Shown here in pieces: positions 7,518-16,637 of a stretch of DNA of 64,000 nucleotides (its first letter is position 1; each line of letters opens with the position of its first letter). The notes beneath the pieces are model-generated. The model worked only from the letters and a program-made list of their open reading frames with translations. It made no database searches and was not told the origin of the DNA. Made by a program: the position numbers and the translations under genes. Origin of the DNA: Luteibacter mycovicinus (GTDB taxonomy: Bacteria; Pseudomonadota; Gammaproteobacteria; Xanthomonadales; Rhodanobacteraceae); the NCBI RefSeq assembly GCF_000745235.1, contig NZ_JQNL01000001.1, positions 744,001 to 808,000 of the forward strand. The letters are read 5' to 3'.

Positions 7518-8804
7518 GTGCCCGCCATGCCACAACGCTTCCTGACTTCCTGGCGATTGCCTGTCAGCTGCGCCGCCCTGCTTCTGCTGGGTGGCGCTGT
7601 GGGCTGGCTGACGGGCGCGGTATGGCCTTGCGTGACGGTGGTCGCGCTGGGCGAAACCGTCGTGCTGCTGTCGCTGTTCCGTCACAAGTCGGGGCCAATG
7701 TTGCAATCGTCCGCCACGCCCCATCCTGACCATGACCGTCTCATGACTCGCACCCGCCGAATCGCCTCCCGCCTGCGTGACCTGCGCAGCGCGGCGGGAA
7801 CCCTGCCCGACGCCGTGGTCCTGCTGGATCACTCGCACCATGTGCGCTGGTTCAATCACGCGGCGGAGGATCTGCTCGGTCTGAAGCGACCGCGCGATCG
7901 TGGCCGCGTGCTGGCCGATCTGATGCGCAACACCGACCTGTCGGACTGGCTGGCCGAAGGCGCCCGCGAGCCGCTTAACGACGTGACCGCACCGGGCCAC
8001 CCTAACCGCCATGTCACGGCGACGCTGCTGCCGTTCGGCAGCCGCCAGCGCCTGCTGCTGGCCCGCGACACCAGCCACCTCACCCGCCTCGAACAGATCC
8101 GTCGCGATTTCGTGGCCAACGTCTCGCACGAGTTGCGCACGCCGCTGACGGTGATCCACGGCTACCTGGAATTGCTCGATCCGGAAGACGTGCCCGAACT
8201 CGCGCCGGTGCTGGACGAGATGCGCGCGCAGTCCAAGCGCATGGGCCAGATCGTGGAAGACCTGCTGACCCTGTCGCGCCTGGAAACCCAGGAGCATGTG
8301 GCCGACGAGCAGGTGCAGATGGCCCCGCTGCTCGCCAGCCTGCGCAAGGAAGCCGAGGCCCTGAGCCAGGGTCGCCATACCATCTCCCTGGACGTCGCCA
8401 CGGCACACGACCTGCTGGGCTCGCCCAAGGATCTGCACAGCGCGTTCTCCAATCTGGTCAGCAACGCGGTTCGCTATACGCCCACGGGCGGCAAGATCGC
8501 CATCCGCTGGGCCGACACGGAAGACGGCGCGCGTTTCTCGGTACACGATTCCGGCTTCGGTATTCCCGCCGCGCACATCGCACGGCTGACCGAACGCTTC
8601 TACCGCGTATCGTCGAGCCGCTCGCGCGACTCCGGCGGCACCGGCCTGGGCCTGTCGATCGTCAAGCACGTGCTCAACCTGCACCAGGCGCGCCTGGTGA
8701 TCGAGAGTGAGACGGGCAAGGGCTCCGTGTTCGCGTGTGTGTTCGTCAGCGACCGGCTGCTGGACAGCACCCGCGTGCACGAAACGGCCGGCCTGCACGG
8801 CTGA
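7518..8804 (+). CDS. phoR: Phosphate regulon sensor histidine kinase PhoR
   Basis: A 428-residue membrane sensor kinase. Two hydrophobic segments (about 14-34 and 36-54) form a short hairpin, then a linker, a PAS domain (about 94-190), the dimerisation/phospho-transfer box FVANVSHELRTPL with H204, and an HATPase domain with N-box NLVSNAVRYT, DSGFGIP and GGTGLGLSIVK. The lack of a large periplasmic domain is typical of PhoR, which senses through the Pst/PhoU complex. GTG 7518 is used, with ATG 7527 an equal alternative. It partners PhoB directly upstream. Confidence 0.93.
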   Translation: MPAMPQRFLTSWRLPVSCAALLLLGGAVGWLTGAVWPCVTVVALGETVVLLSLFRHKSGPMLQSSATPHPDHDRLMTRTRRIASRLRDLRSAAGTLPDAVVLLDHSHHVRWFNHAAEDLLGLKRPRDRGRVLADLMRNTDLSDWLAEGAREPLNDVTAPGHPNRHVTATLLPFGSRQRLLLARDTSHLTRLEQIRRDFVANVSHELRTPLTVIHGYLELLDPEDVPELAPVLDEMRAQSKRMGQIVEDLLTLSRLETQEHVADEQVQMAPLLASLRKEAEALSQGRHTISLDVATAHDLLGSPKDLHSAFSNLVSNAVRYTPTGGKIAIRWADTEDGARFSVHDSGFGIPAAHIARLTERFYRVSSSRSRDSGGTGLGLSIVKHVLNLHQARLVIESETGKGSVFACVFVSDRLLDSTRVHETAGLHG

Positions 8805-8903
8805 TCGATGGCAGGCAAGCGTAGACGGGTTGCTGCGACGCCGCTTTCCGGCATGATCGTCCATGCGCCACCATCGGACGTCATGAAAGGATTACCGGAA
8901 CGA

Positions 8904-10979
8904 ATGAGCGAGCCCGTCGACCTCGGCAACCCCGACCTCTACATCAACCGCGAGCTGGCGGCGCTGGAGTTCAACTTCCGCGTGCTCGCCCAGGCCCGCG
9001 ACCCGGACGTTCCGGCCCTCGAGCGACTGCGCTACCTGACCATCGTCAGCAACAACCTCGACGAATACTTCGAGGTTCGCGTCGCCGTGCTCAAGCATAA
9101 GCACGCGCTGGGCGCGGCGATGCCGGGCGCCGATGGGCTGTCATCGACCGAGATCCTCGCGCGGATCCGCCAGCGCACGCTCGAGCTGGTCAGCGAGCTC
9201 TACGCCATCTGGCACGAAGAACTGCTGCCATCGCTGGAAGCCGAAGGCATCCGCTTCCTGACCCGCGGCGCCTGGAGCGATCGCCAGCGACGCTGGCTGC
9301 AGGGGTATTTCCAGAACGAGATCATGCCGGTGCTGTCGCCGCTGGGTCTCGACCCCGCGCACCCCTTCCCGCGCATCCTCAACAAGACCCTCAACCTCGC
9401 CGTCGTGCTCGAAGGCCGCGACGCCTTCGGTCGCGAAGGCCACATGGCGCTGGTGCGTGCGCCCCGTTCCCTGCCGCGCATCATCCATATCCCGGGCGAG
9501 GTGGACGGCACCGAGGGCGACTTCGTCTTCCTGGCCGAGGTACTCCAGGCCTTCGCGGACGAGATCTTCCCGGGCTTTCGCGTGTGTGCGGCGTATCAGT
9601 TCCGCGTCACGCGCAACAGCGAGCTGGTGGTCGAGGAAGCGGAGGTCGAGAACCTCGCCCGCGCCCTGAGCGAAGAGCTGGTCGGTCGCGGTTATGCCCG
9701 GCCCGTGCGCCTCGAAGTCGGCGCGGACTGTCCGCGCGCGATCACGGAAATGCTGATCGCGAACTTCCAGCTCGAGGATGCCGACGTGTACCGTTGCGAC
9801 GGTCCGGTCAACATCATCCGCTCGGGCCTGATCTACGATCAGGTCGACCGTCCGGAGCTGAAATTTCCGCGCTTCACACCGCGCCTTTCGCCGGCCTTCG
9901 GCAAGGGCGTCAACGAATTCGACGTCCTCGGTGTGCGCGACGTGCTGCTGCATCACCCGTACGAATCGTTCGCCGCCGTGGTCGAACTGCTTCGCCGCGC
10001 CTCGCAGGATGCGGGCGTGCTGGCGATCAAGCAGACGCTTTACCGGGCCGGCAAGGATTCCCCGCTGGTCGACCTGCTGGTCGAGGCGGCACGCAACGGC
10101 AAGGACGTCACCGTGGTGATCGAGCTACGCGCGCGTTTCGACGAGGAAGCCAACATCGGCCTGGCGACGCGTCTGCAGGAAGCGGGCGTGCAGGTCGTTT
10201 ACGGCGTGGTCGGCTACAAGACGCACGCCAAGATGCTGTTGATCGTGCGGCGCGAAGCCGGCGGCCTGCGCCGTTACGTGCATCTTTCCACCGGTAACTA
10301 CCACCAGGGCAACAGCCGCGGCTACACCGACATCGGCCTGATGACCTCAAACGCGGACATCGGCGAAGACATCCACAAGGTCTTCCAGCAGTTGTCCGGT
10401 CTGGGGCCGATGATCCAGCTGAAGCGTCTGCTGCATTCGCCGTTCACGCTGTACAGCAGCGTCATGGGCAAGATCGAACGCGAGATCGAACACGCGCGCA
10501 ACGGCCGTCCCGCACGCATCGTCGCCAAACTCAACGCGCTCAACGAAGCGCATGTGGTCGAGGCGCTGTATCGCGCATCGATTGCCGGCGTCAGCATCGA
10601 TCTGATCATCCGCGGCGCCTGCACGTTGCGTCCGGGCATCCCGGGCGTGTCGGAGAACATCCGCGTGCGCTCGATCATCGGCCGTTTCCTCGAGCACAGC
10701 CGCGTGTACTGGTTCGGTAACGATGGCGAGCCGGAGCTCTACTGCGCCAGCGCGGACTGGATGGAACGCAACCTCATGCGCCGCATCGAAGTCGCCGTGC
10801 CGATCATGGAACCCGACCTCGCCTCGCGTGTCTATGCCGAGACGCTGGACAATTATCTGCGCGACAACACGCAGGCGTGGCTGCTCGGCACCGATGGCCG
10901 CTACACGCGCAGCCACCCGTCGCAGGGCGAAGCGCCGCATAGCGCGCAGCAGGCGCTGCTCTCGGCGTATTGCGGGTGA
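8904..10979 (+). CDS. ppk1: Polyphosphate kinase 1
   Basis: This 691-residue enzyme polymerises the gamma-phosphate of ATP into polyphosphate at the membrane. The four-domain PPK1 layout is seen: N-terminal YINRELAALEFNFRVL, head domain, and two phospholipase-D-like C-terminal domains with a GYKTHAKMLLIVRR segment holding the expected phospho-His, then EHSRVYWFGNDG. ATG 8904 (MSEPVDL) fits the family start; in-frame starts at 8883 and 8808 would add non-conserved residues. The stop overlaps the next gene as GTGA. Its position right after phoBR suggests polyphosphate synthesis is tied to phosphate supply. Confidence 0.95.
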   Translation: MSEPVDLGNPDLYINRELAALEFNFRVLAQARDPDVPALERLRYLTIVSNNLDEYFEVRVAVLKHKHALGAAMPGADGLSSTEILARIRQRTLELVSELYAIWHEELLPSLEAEGIRFLTRGAWSDRQRRWLQGYFQNEIMPVLSPLGLDPAHPFPRILNKTLNLAVVLEGRDAFGREGHMALVRAPRSLPRIIHIPGEVDGTEGDFVFLAEVLQAFADEIFPGFRVCAAYQFRVTRNSELVVEEAEVENLARALSEELVGRGYARPVRLEVGADCPRAITEMLIANFQLEDADVYRCDGPVNIIRSGLIYDQVDRPELKFPRFTPRLSPAFGKGVNEFDVLGVRDVLLHHPYESFAAVVELLRRASQDAGVLAIKQTLYRAGKDSPLVDLLVEAARNGKDVTVVIELRARFDEEANIGLATRLQEAGVQVVYGVVGYKTHAKMLLIVRREAGGLRRYVHLSTGNYHQGNSRGYTDIGLMTSNADIGEDIHKVFQQLSGLGPMIQLKRLLHSPFTLYSSVMGKIEREIEHARNGRPARIVAKLNALNEAHVVEALYRASIAGVSIDLIIRGACTLRPGIPGVSENIRVRSIIGRFLEHSRVYWFGNDGEPELYCASADWMERNLMRRIEVAVPIMEPDLASRVYAETLDNYLRDNTQAWLLGTDGRYTRSHPSQGEAPHSAQQALLSAYCG

Positions 10980-12121
10980 CACGGCGCGTCCTGCTCCTGT
11001 CGGTATCCGCGGGAGCGGGACACGTGCGCGCCGCGGAGGCGCTCGAAGCCACGGTGGCCGCGTTCGCCGCCGAGGGACACGATGTCGAGGCGAAGCACCT
11101 CGATGTCATGAACTACGTGCCGTCCACGTTCCGGCGGATCTACGCGGACTTCTATCTCAGCCTGATCACCCGCTACCCGCGGCTGTGGGGCATGCTCTAT
11201 CGCATCACCGACGATACGCATCCCGACGCGGTGACCGAGCGCATGCGGCGTACGATCGAGCGCCTGAATACGCGACGGCTGCGTGCGGCCATCGCGGCAT
11301 TCGCGCCCGACGCCATCGTGTGTACGCATTTCCTCCCGGCCGAGATGCTGGCACGACAGATCCGCAAGGGTCGCGTCACCGTGCCCGTCTGGCTGCAGGT
11401 GACCGACTTCGACCTGCACCGGCTCTGGGTCGTGCAGGGTATGGCCGGCTATTTCGCCGCCAGTCCGGAAATCGCGCACCGCATGCGCGCTGTCGGTCTG
11501 CCGGCGTCGCGCGTGCATACGACCGGTATCCCGATCATGCCCGCCTTTGCGCGCGCGCACGACAGACAGGCCCTGAGTGCCACGCTCGGTATCGACCCCG
11601 GCCGGCCGGCCTACCTGGTGATGGGTGGCGGTGCCGGAGTCGGCGATCTGGACCAACTGGCCGACACGCTGCTGTCCACCGGTGGCGACTTCCAGCTGGT
11701 GGTGCTCGCCGGCCGCAACGCCGTGACACTGGAGCGGCTGCGCGGCATCGCGGCATCGAAGCACGCCGGGCGCCTCATTCCGCTGGGTTTCACGCGTCAG
11801 GTCGAGGACGTCATGGCCTGCTGCGATCTCGCGATTACCAAACCCGGGGGACTGACCAGCTCGGAGTGCCTGGCCATGGGCCTGCCGATGATCGTGAATG
11901 CGCCCATCCCCGGTCAGGAAGAACGCAATGCCGATTACCTGCTCGAACAGGGCGCCGCGTGGAAGGCGATCGACGCCGTCGCGCTCGCGTGGCGTGTCCG
12001 CCTGCTGAGTGACGAGCCAGATCGTCTCGCCGCCATGGCGGCTTCCGCACGCGCCATCGGACGCCCGCATGCGGCGCGCGACGTGATCGCCGCCGTGCTC
12101 TCCCATCCGGACGATCCATGA
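10976..12121 (+). CDS. Glycosyltransferase related to monogalactosyldiacylglycerol synthase/MurG
   Basis: A 381-residue GT-B glycosyltransferase. The N-terminal loop SVSAGAGHVRAAEAL matches the MGDG-synthase N-domain, and the C-terminal donor-binding motif KPGGLTSSECLAMGLP with a following PGQEERNADYL is typical of MGDG synthase/MurG-type enzymes. The expected acceptor is diacylglycerol and the product a membrane glycolipid; the sugar is unknown. GTG 10976 gives a 4-bp GTGA overlap with ppk1 (TTG 10970 is possible), and its own stop overlaps the next ATG as ATGA. Lying between ppk1 and ppx behind phoBR, it probably replaces phospholipids by glycolipids when phosphate is scarce. Confidence 0.78.
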   Translation: MTRRVLLLSVSAGAGHVRAAEALEATVAAFAAEGHDVEAKHLDVMNYVPSTFRRIYADFYLSLITRYPRLWGMLYRITDDTHPDAVTERMRRTIERLNTRRLRAAIAAFAPDAIVCTHFLPAEMLARQIRKGRVTVPVWLQVTDFDLHRLWVVQGMAGYFAASPEIAHRMRAVGLPASRVHTTGIPIMPAFARAHDRQALSATLGIDPGRPAYLVMGGGAGVGDLDQLADTLLSTGGDFQLVVLAGRNAVTLERLRGIAASKHAGRLIPLGFTRQVEDVMACCDLAITKPGGLTSSECLAMGLPMIVNAPIPGQEERNADYLLEQGAAWKAIDAVALAWRVRLLSDEPDRLAAMAASARAIGRPHAARDVIAAVLSHPDDP

Positions 12122-12621
12122 GTCATTCGCCCCGCCGTCGCGTCGTCGCCGTGCTGACGACCGCGCTGTTCACCCTTCTGCTCGCCTTTCTGTTCGCCCA
12201 TGTCGAGATCGAAATCGAGGGCTCGCATGGCTGGGCGACCAGCCTGCCCACGTGGCGCATCGAGAACCACTGGTTGCTCGACCTGTTCTGGGGCGGCCGC
12301 GCGATGACGGGTTACCACGCTTACGTGTTTCCGTTCATCGCGCTGTTCTTTCATTTTCCGATGATCTTCCAGGGGTACTGGAGCTGGCGTGCGCAGGTGC
12401 GGACGATCGCCTGCGTGATGCTGTTCTGGGTGGCCGAGGACGGCCTCTGGTTCGTTCTGAACCCCGCGTTCGGTCTGGCGCGCTTCGACCCCGTGGACGT
12501 GCCGTGGCACCGGCACTGGTGGGGCCCCGCGCCAACCGACTACTGGGTGTTCGGTTTTCTCTGCGTCGTGCTGTTCATCCTCTCCGCGCTGCCGAAATCG
12601 CGTGAGGCAAAAACCGCGTAG
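12118..12621 (+). CDS. Small polytopic membrane protein in the polyphosphate operon
   Basis: I do not recognise this 167-residue protein. It has four likely membrane helices (about 9-30, 62-85, 91-113, 138-158) and many aromatic residues. The loops carry conserved-looking Trp/His clusters (FFHFPMIFQGYW, VPWHRHWWGPAP) that could bind a metal or a lipid headgroup. The start overlaps the glycosyltransferase stop as ATGA, so the two are likely co-translated and may act together in the membrane. The stop TAG (12619-12621) is supplied by the GTAGGAG of a REP palindrome. Confidence 0.7.
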   Translation: MSHSPRRRVVAVLTTALFTLLLAFLFAHVEIEIEGSHGWATSLPTWRIENHWLLDLFWGGRAMTGYHAYVFPFIALFFHFPMIFQGYWSWRAQVRTIACVMLFWVAEDGLWFVLNPAFGLARFDPVDVPWHRHWWGPAPTDYWVFGFLCVVLFILSALPKSREAKTA

Positions 12622-12671
12622 GAGCGCGGTCTGCGCGCGATTTCCATGTCTCGCCCAGGGCGCGCTCCTAC
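12618..12671. repeat. REP doublet (two inverted REP units)
   Basis: One REP unit (12618-12640, GTAGGAGCGCGG...GCGCGCGA) faces a second, inverted one (about 12651-12671, ending GCGCGCTCCTAC). The pair fills the short gap between the membrane-protein gene and ppx inside an otherwise tightly packed operon and could reduce or stabilise read-through messenger. Confidence 0.8.
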
Positions 12672-12687
12672 CCTCGCGCGCAGCACC

Positions 12688-14244
12688 ATGCCAGAATCCA
12701 CCGATACGCCACTGCGGAATGCACCTTTGGCCTCTACAGGTAAATCGCAGATCAACGACGGTGAACTGCTTGCCGCCGTCGACCTGGGCTCCAACAGCTT
12801 CCACATGGTGGTAGCGCGGTACGAACACGGTGAGCCCCGCGTGATCGACCGCCTGCGCGATTCCGTGCGCATGGCGATCGGCCTGCGTCCGGACGGCACG
12901 CTCGACGCGGGACACCGCGCCGCCGCGCTCGCCAGCCTGGCGCGCTTCGGTCAGCGCATCGCCGGCATTCCGGCGCTGCATGTGCGCGCGGTCGCCACCA
13001 ACACCGTGCGTCGTCTCGCGTCGCCGCACGCGTTCCTGTCGGCGGCGGAAGCCGCACTCGGGCATCCGGTGGAGATCGTTTCGGGCCGTGAAGAAGGTCG
13101 CCTGATTTTTCTTGGCGCCTCCCACGATCTGCCGGCATCGCGCGACCACCGGCTGGTGATCGATATCGGCGGTGGAAGTACGGAGTTCATCATCGGCCGG
13201 GGCAACGCGCCGCTGCTGACCGAGAGCGTGCAGGTTGGCTGTATCGCGAGCACGCTGCGGTTTTTCCCCGGCGGCAAGATCACCCGCAAGCGCTGGCAGA
13301 AGGCGCGCCGTGAAATCGGCGTCCTCCTTCAGCAGTTTTCCGAGGATTACCGCGAAGCCGGCTGGGCCGACGCCTATGGCTCGTCGGGCACCTCCAAAGC
13401 CATCGGTTCCGTCGTGCGCGCGATGAAACTCTCCGACGACGGCGTCACGCCGGAGGCCCTGGCCGCCGTGCGCGAGGCGATCATCGAGCAAGGCTCCTCG
13501 GCCACGCTCAAGCTGCCCGGCCTGGCCGACGACCGTGCGGAAGTGTTCGCCGGCGGCGTCGCCATCTTCGAAGCCGCCTTCGAGGCCCTGGGTATCGAAC
13601 GCCTGCGCGTATCGGAAAGCTCGATGCGCGAGGGCCTGCTCTGGGACCTGATCGGCCGTTCGGCGGGTACCGATCCCCGCATGGCGAGCATCGATTCGCT
13701 GGCCGCGCGCTATGGTGTCGACAAGGCGCAGTCGCGTCGCGTGGAAACCACCGCGCTGAGCCTGTTCGATCAGCTGGCCAAGGTCTGGAAGCTGGACGAC
13801 GATGCCCGCGAATGGCTGTCGTGGGCGGCCCGTGTGCACGAGCTGGGTCTCGCCATCGCCCATAGCCAGCATCAGCGCCACGGCGCCTACATCCTGCGCC
13901 ATGCCGACCTGGCGGGTTTCTCGCGCCAGGAGCAGCAGTTGCTGGCGGCCATCGTCGAATCGCACCGGCGCAAGCCGGAGAAGTCCGCCATCACGGCGCT
14001 CCCGGTGCGTTACCGGGTTCTCGCGCGGCACATCACCGCCATCCTCCGCCTGGGCGTGCTCTTCCGACGCGCCCGGCGTGCCGAGGCCCTGCCGCGCATT
14101 CGCGCCGTCGCCACGCGCCAGCGCCTTCGTCTCACCCTGCCCGCCGACTGGCTGGACCAGCATCCACTGACCGAGGCCGATCTCGACCAGGAGCGGGAGC
14201 CGCTGGCCGAGCTCGGCCTCGAACTGGAAATCGTGACGGAATGA
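12688..14244 (+). CDS. ppx: Exopolyphosphatase (Ppx/GppA family)
   Basis: A 518-residue enzyme hydrolysing polyphosphate (or pppGpp) from the end. The ASKHA-fold phosphate loops are visible: LAAVDLGSNSFHMVVARY near the N-terminus and LVIDIGGGSTEFIIG in the middle. A C-terminal HD-type helical domain (about 330-518) contains AARVHELGLAI and ILRHADL. ATG 12688 is preferred to 12646, whose extra residues come from REP sequence. It closes the phoBR-ppk1 gene block, so synthesis and breakdown of polyphosphate are co-located. The stop overlaps the downstream cyclophilin start as ATGA. Confidence 0.92.
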   Translation: MPESTDTPLRNAPLASTGKSQINDGELLAAVDLGSNSFHMVVARYEHGEPRVIDRLRDSVRMAIGLRPDGTLDAGHRAAALASLARFGQRIAGIPALHVRAVATNTVRRLASPHAFLSAAEAALGHPVEIVSGREEGRLIFLGASHDLPASRDHRLVIDIGGGSTEFIIGRGNAPLLTESVQVGCIASTLRFFPGGKITRKRWQKARREIGVLLQQFSEDYREAGWADAYGSSGTSKAIGSVVRAMKLSDDGVTPEALAAVREAIIEQGSSATLKLPGLADDRAEVFAGGVAIFEAAFEALGIERLRVSESSMREGLLWDLIGRSAGTDPRMASIDSLAARYGVDKAQSRRVETTALSLFDQLAKVWKLDDDAREWLSWAARVHELGLAIAHSQHQRHGAYILRHADLAGFSRQEQQLLAAIVESHRRKPEKSAITALPVRYRVLARHITAILRLGVLFRRARRAEALPRIRAVATRQRLRLTLPADWLDQHPLTEADLDQEREPLAELGLELEIVTE

Positions 14245-15032
14245 CCAAGGGGCGTATCATGACCAGCCTGTTCCACCGCCACGACCGGTCACCCATGCTC
14301 AAAGCCGTCCTCGCCAGCGTCCTTCTCGCCCTGCCCGTCGCGGCGCTGGCCCAGCAGCCTGCCAAACCGTCGGCTCCGCCCACCGGCTCGGCGGAGCATC
14401 CCAGGGTCGTGATGCACACGACGCAAGGTGACTTCACACTCGAGCTGTACCCGGAAAAGGCGCCCAAGAGCGTCGCCAACTTTCTGCAGTACGTCCGTGA
14501 CGGCTTCTACGACGGCACCGTCTTCCATCGCGTGGTCAACGGCTATCTGGTCCAGGGCGGCCTTTACAGCCGCGACCTGACCCAGCGTCGCACGCGCGCG
14601 GCCATTCCCAGCGAGGCCGACAACGGTCTGTCCAATCTGCGCGGCACCGTCGCGGTCGCCCGCGGTGCGGACGCCAATTCGGGTACGTCGCAGTTCTTCG
14701 TCAACCTGGTCGACAATCGCCGGCTCGACTACGTCAGCAACCAGAGCGGCCTGACCTGGGGCTTCGCCGTGTTCGGCAAGATCGTGAGCGGCATGGACGT
14801 CGTCGACAAGATCGCCGGACTGCCTACCCGCGCGCAGGGCCCCTTCGTCGGCGACGTGCCCAACCCGCTGGTGATCATCGATACGGCCAGCGTGGTGGGC
14901 GAGGAGAAAGCCGCCCCGGCCGCGTCGTCATCGGCTCCCGCCGCGCCGGCAGCCAAGCCTGCCGCCGCTGAGCCGGCCAGGCCCGCGACGAAGAAAACCG
15001 AAAAGAAGTCCGCAACGCCGAAGGCCGCATGA
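14241..15032 (+). CDS. Periplasmic peptidyl-prolyl cis-trans isomerase, cyclophilin type
   Basis: A 263-residue cyclophilin. Residues about 54-220 form the PPIase domain with VVMHTTQGDFTLELYP, FYDGTVFHRVVNGYLVQGG and GTSQFFVNLVDN. The Arg and Phe positions of the active site are present (FHRV, SQFFVN). A secretion signal (core LKAVLASVLLALPVAALA) follows a longer basic N-terminus; ATG 14241 overlaps the ppx stop, while ATG 14295 would give a standard signal peptide. The last 40 residues are an Ala/Pro/Lys-rich tail. The stop overlaps lpxH as ATGA. Confidence 0.88.
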   Translation: MTKGRIMTSLFHRHDRSPMLKAVLASVLLALPVAALAQQPAKPSAPPTGSAEHPRVVMHTTQGDFTLELYPEKAPKSVANFLQYVRDGFYDGTVFHRVVNGYLVQGGLYSRDLTQRRTRAAIPSEADNGLSNLRGTVAVARGADANSGTSQFFVNLVDNRRLDYVSNQSGLTWGFAVFGKIVSGMDVVDKIAGLPTRAQGPFVGDVPNPLVIIDTASVVGEEKAAPAASSSAPAAPAAKPAAAEPARPATKKTEKKSATPKAA

Positions 15033-15757
15033 GCACGCTGTTCATCGCCGACCTGCATCTGGATGATGCACGCCCCGGTATCACCGCCCTCTTCGAACAG
15101 TTTCTGGCGTCGGACGAAGCGCGATCGGCGTCGGCCTTCTACATCCTCGGGGATCTGGTCGAGGCGTGGATCGGCGACGACGACGATGCCGAGCTCCCGG
15201 ACCGCATCGCCAACGCCACCCGCGCGCTGCGCGACGCCGGTGTGCCCGTCTATTTCATGGCGGGCAATCGCGATTTCCTGCTGGGAGAGACCTTCGCCAC
15301 GCGTGCAGGCATGACCCTGCTCGAGGATGGCACCGTTCACGACATCGAAGGTACGCGGACGCTGCTGATGCACGGTGACGTGCTGTGCACCGACGACGTC
15401 GAATACCAGACGGTGCGTGCGCAGGTTCGTACGGAGGCGTGGAAGGCCCAGGTGCTGTCGATGCCGCTTACCGCACGCCGTGCGTTCGCCGCGCAGGCGC
15501 GCAGCGACAGCAAGTCACGCACGGGGCGTATCGACGAGACGATCATGGACGTGAATCAGAACGCCGTCGAAAGCGCGATGCGCGACGCCGCCGTGCGTCG
15601 GCTCGTGCATGGGCATACGCATCGTCCCGCCGTTCACGACTTCACGCTCGACGGCGACGCCGCGCAGCGGATTGTGCTGGGCGACTGGTACGACCATGGG
15701 TCGGTGCTGGCGATCGATGGCGATCGCGTCGAACTCCGCGGCTTGTCGGCGGGTTGA
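15029..15757 (+). CDS. lpxH: UDP-2,3-diacylglucosamine diphosphatase
   Basis: A 242-residue calcineurin-like phosphoesterase that makes lipid X from UDP-2,3-diacylglucosamine in lipid A synthesis, at the inner membrane. All five metal-site motifs appear in order: IADLHL, ILGDLVEAW, AGNRDFLLG, LMHGDVL and VHGHTHRP. Length matches LpxH. ATG 15029 overlaps the cyclophilin stop by 4 bp; the same ppiA-like/lpxH neighbourhood is common in gammaproteobacteria. Confidence 0.94.
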   Translation: MSTLFIADLHLDDARPGITALFEQFLASDEARSASAFYILGDLVEAWIGDDDDAELPDRIANATRALRDAGVPVYFMAGNRDFLLGETFATRAGMTLLEDGTVHDIEGTRTLLMHGDVLCTDDVEYQTVRAQVRTEAWKAQVLSMPLTARRAFAAQARSDSKSRTGRIDETIMDVNQNAVESAMRDAAVRRLVHGHTHRPAVHDFTLDGDAAQRIVLGDWYDHGSVLAIDGDRVELRGLSAG

Positions 15758-15788
15758 ATCGCCAAGGGGGCTGACTGCCGAAAATCGG

Positions 15789-16598
15789 TCAGCCCAGCGT
15801 CGCCAGCCAGACCAGCTCGCTCTCGGAAAACCCCGCCGCTCGCCGCGCATCCAGATTGAACGGCCCGCGCAGTGACCCGTTCATGTAGTCATCGAGTAAC
15901 CGGGCGAACGTCGCCTCCGGCTCGATACCGTCGCGCTCGCAGCACCAGTGAAACCAACGCGTGCCGGCAGCGACGTGCGCCACTTCCTCGCGAAGGATGA
16001 CCTCGAGGATGGCGACGGTGCGTTCGTCCTGCTGCCGACGAAGACGCTCCATCATCCCCGGCGTGACGTCGAGCCCACGCGCCTCGAGCACACGCGGTAC
16101 GAGAGCCATGCGCGCCGTATCGCTGTGGGCGGTCTTCTCCGCCATTTCCCACAAACCGTTGTGCGCGTCGAAATCGCCGTAGGCGTAGCCGAGTTCGGCC
16201 AGACGACCCGACAGCATCGTGAAATGACGTGCCTCGTCGTTGGCGCAGGACGCCCAGTCGCGGTAGTACGCGTCGGGTTTGCCACGAAAGCGATAGACCG
16301 CGTCCCAGGCGAGATCGATCGCATTGAACTCGATGTGCGCGATGGCGTGAACCAGCGCGGCGCGTCCTTCCGCGGAACCCAGGCCACGCTGTGAAAGCTC
16401 GCGCGACGGGACGAGGCGCGGACGCTCGGGACGCCCGGGCAGGCCGATGGGCAGCGGCGGCGGCGATCCCGCATCGGGACGCAGTTCACCGCGATCGAGC
16501 GCGGCGAACGTCTCGAAGCTGAGTCGCAACTTTTCCGCGGGGGCGGCGGCGTCAAGGCAGCGCCGCGCGGCAGCGTGCAGATCGTGGGCGTCGTTCAT
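15789..16598 (-). CDS. DUF455 ferritin-like protein
   Basis: A 269-residue helical protein of the DUF455/ferritin-like family. Di-metal ligands are suggested by AHIEFNAIDLAWD, ANDEARHFTML and REEVAHVAAG, the E...ExxH pattern of ferritin-like diiron carboxylates such as MiaE. The biochemical role of the family is not settled. ATG 16598 is used; ATG 16631 would leave 6 nt to purF and is possible. It follows purF in the same direction and is probably the last gene of that operon. Confidence 0.8.
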   Translation of the reverse strand: MNDAHDLHAAARRCLDAAAPAEKLRLSFETFAALDRGELRPDAGSPPPLPIGLPGRPERPRLVPSRELSQRGLGSAEGRAALVHAIAHIEFNAIDLAWDAVYRFRGKPDAYYRDWASCANDEARHFTMLSGRLAELGYAYGDFDAHNGLWEMAEKTAHSDTARMALVPRVLEARGLDVTPGMMERLRRQQDERTVAILEVILREEVAHVAAGTRWFHWCCERDGIEPEATFARLLDDYMNGSLRGPFNLDARRAAGFSESELVWLATLG

Positions 16599-16637
16599 CG
16601 CGGGACTGGCGGCACGATCCCGTGCCGCCATCAGTCG

